From DASXRA01 sp036502575 (GTDB taxonomy: Bacteria; Actinomycetota; Actinomycetes; Mycobacteriales; Jatrophihabitantaceae): 64,000 nt of DNA. Positions 63,689-64,000 of this stretch are shown piece after piece. Each line of letters starts with the position of its first letter. The first letter of the stretch is position 1. A program made the translations under genes and the position numbers. The DNA is taken from the NCBI GenBank assembly GCA_036502575.1, contig DASXYL010000040.1, positions 62,001 to 126,000 on the forward strand, read 5' to 3'. A model generated the notes under the pieces. The model worked only from the letters and a program-made list of their open reading frames with translations, was not told the origin of the DNA and did no database searches.

Positions 63689-64000
63689 ATGGTGAAGAGA
63701 GCCCCGATGCTGTCAACCCAGACCGACGCGCTCGTTGCCAACGCGCGTCGCTACCAGGACCGCCTGTTCCGGCCTGGTGCGCCGAGGCAGCCCCGCACCG
63801 GAGTGGCCGTCGTGACCTGCATGGACGCGCGGATCAACGTCTACGCGCTGCTCGGTCTCGACGAAGGCGATGCCCACGTCGTACGTAACGCCGGCGGAGT
63901 GGTGACCGAGGACGTCATCCGATCGCTCACCCTCAGCCAGCGGTTGCTCAAGACCACCGAGATCATGATCATCATGCACGGCGCCTGCGGTTTGCGGGAG
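63689..64000 (+). CDS. Beta-carbonic anhydrase, N-terminal part (runs off the window)
   Basis: The first 104 residues of a beta-class carbonic anhydrase (CO2 + H2O to bicarbonate). The zinc ligands and dyad are in VVTCMDARINVYALLG (Cys, Asp, Arg) and IMHGACG (His, Cys); HVVRNAGGVVTEDVIRSL lies between. This is the short mycobacterial Rv1284-like type, although HGACG replaces the common HTDCG. ATG 63689 has AAGGAAGG upstream. It is divergent from frc; CO2 released by oxalate and glyoxylate breakdown would be its substrate. Confidence 0.9.
   Translation, partial: MVKRAPMLSTQTDALVANARRYQDRLFRPGAPRQPRTGVAVVTCMDARINVYALLGLDEGDAHVVRNAGGVVTEDVIRSLTLSQRLLKTTEIMIIMHGACGLRE

Overview
The window is high-GC chromosomal DNA from an actinomycete (Actinomycetota). 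The order pepA - lpdA - sucB - epimerase - lipB - lipA - DUF4191 - RDD - glnA1 - glnE - glnA2 - nadE - panB - RNase H/phosphatase - zinc-ribbon - nif3 follows the housekeeping block known from Mycobacterium (around Rv2213-Rv2230c) and Streptomyces (around SCO2179-SCO2241). An F420:NADPH oxidoreductase, a mycothiol-type DinB protein, AfsR-like regulators and the fused RNase H/phosphatase fit this assignment. I cannot name a genus. I saw no insertion sequence, prophage or CRISPR array.

Layout. 1-5.0 kb: end of leucyl aminopeptidase, then E3 and E2 of the 2-oxoacid dehydrogenase complexes and an SDR epimerase. 5.2-11.5 kb: two tandem paralogous AfsR-like regulators (SARP/BTAD + NB-ARC + TPR), facing a membrane Ser/Thr kinase (11.6-13.1 kb). 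13.3-16.5 kb: peptidase E, a tautomerase, a frameshifted LysR gene, lipB and a CpaB-like SAF protein. 16.8-21.5 kb: GGDEF protein, lipA, secreted NlpC/P60 protein, DUF4191 and RDD membrane proteins. 21.6-32.4 kb: nitrogen block, with glnA1 behind a GlnR-type box, XdhC-like and PAP2 proteins, then a minus-strand operon glnA2 - spermidine-synthase-like membrane protein - class I amidotransferase - glnE. 32.6-36.3 kb: envelope group (propeller lipoprotein, C39-like peptidase, L,D-transpeptidase). 36.6-42.3 kb: nadE, TIGR03084 protein, panB, npdG, RNB exonuclease. 42.3-43.5 kb: histone-H1-like protein, small conserved protein and RNase P RNA. 43.7-49.6 kb: TauE permease, antitoxin-like protein and a tightly overlapping operon nif3 - zinc-ribbon - RNase H/phosphatase - ArsB-like permease - UspA. 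49.7-52.5 kb: frameshifted Hsp20 gene behind a HAIR-like operator, Excalibur lipoprotein, Tat-exported phosphoesterase.

52.4-55.6 kb is a self-contained regulatory unit. An ECF41-type sigma factor and a divergent MFS-hemerythrin operon are separated by a 19-bp palindrome that builds two mirror-image ECF41-type promoters. 55.6-63.5 kb is a probable oxalate/glyoxylate catabolic operon (frc, NDP-forming CoA ligase, OFA transporter, PanE-like reductase, gcl) with a recurring GCATAC/GTATG operator-like motif. A beta-carbonic anhydrase gene begins at 63.7 kb and runs off the end.

Intergenic DNA carries at least three families of short dispersed repeats, stacked together in the lipA-NlpC gap. Two genes (LysR, Hsp20) are each broken by the loss of a single base; restoring one base gives full-length proteins of 294 and 152 residues.
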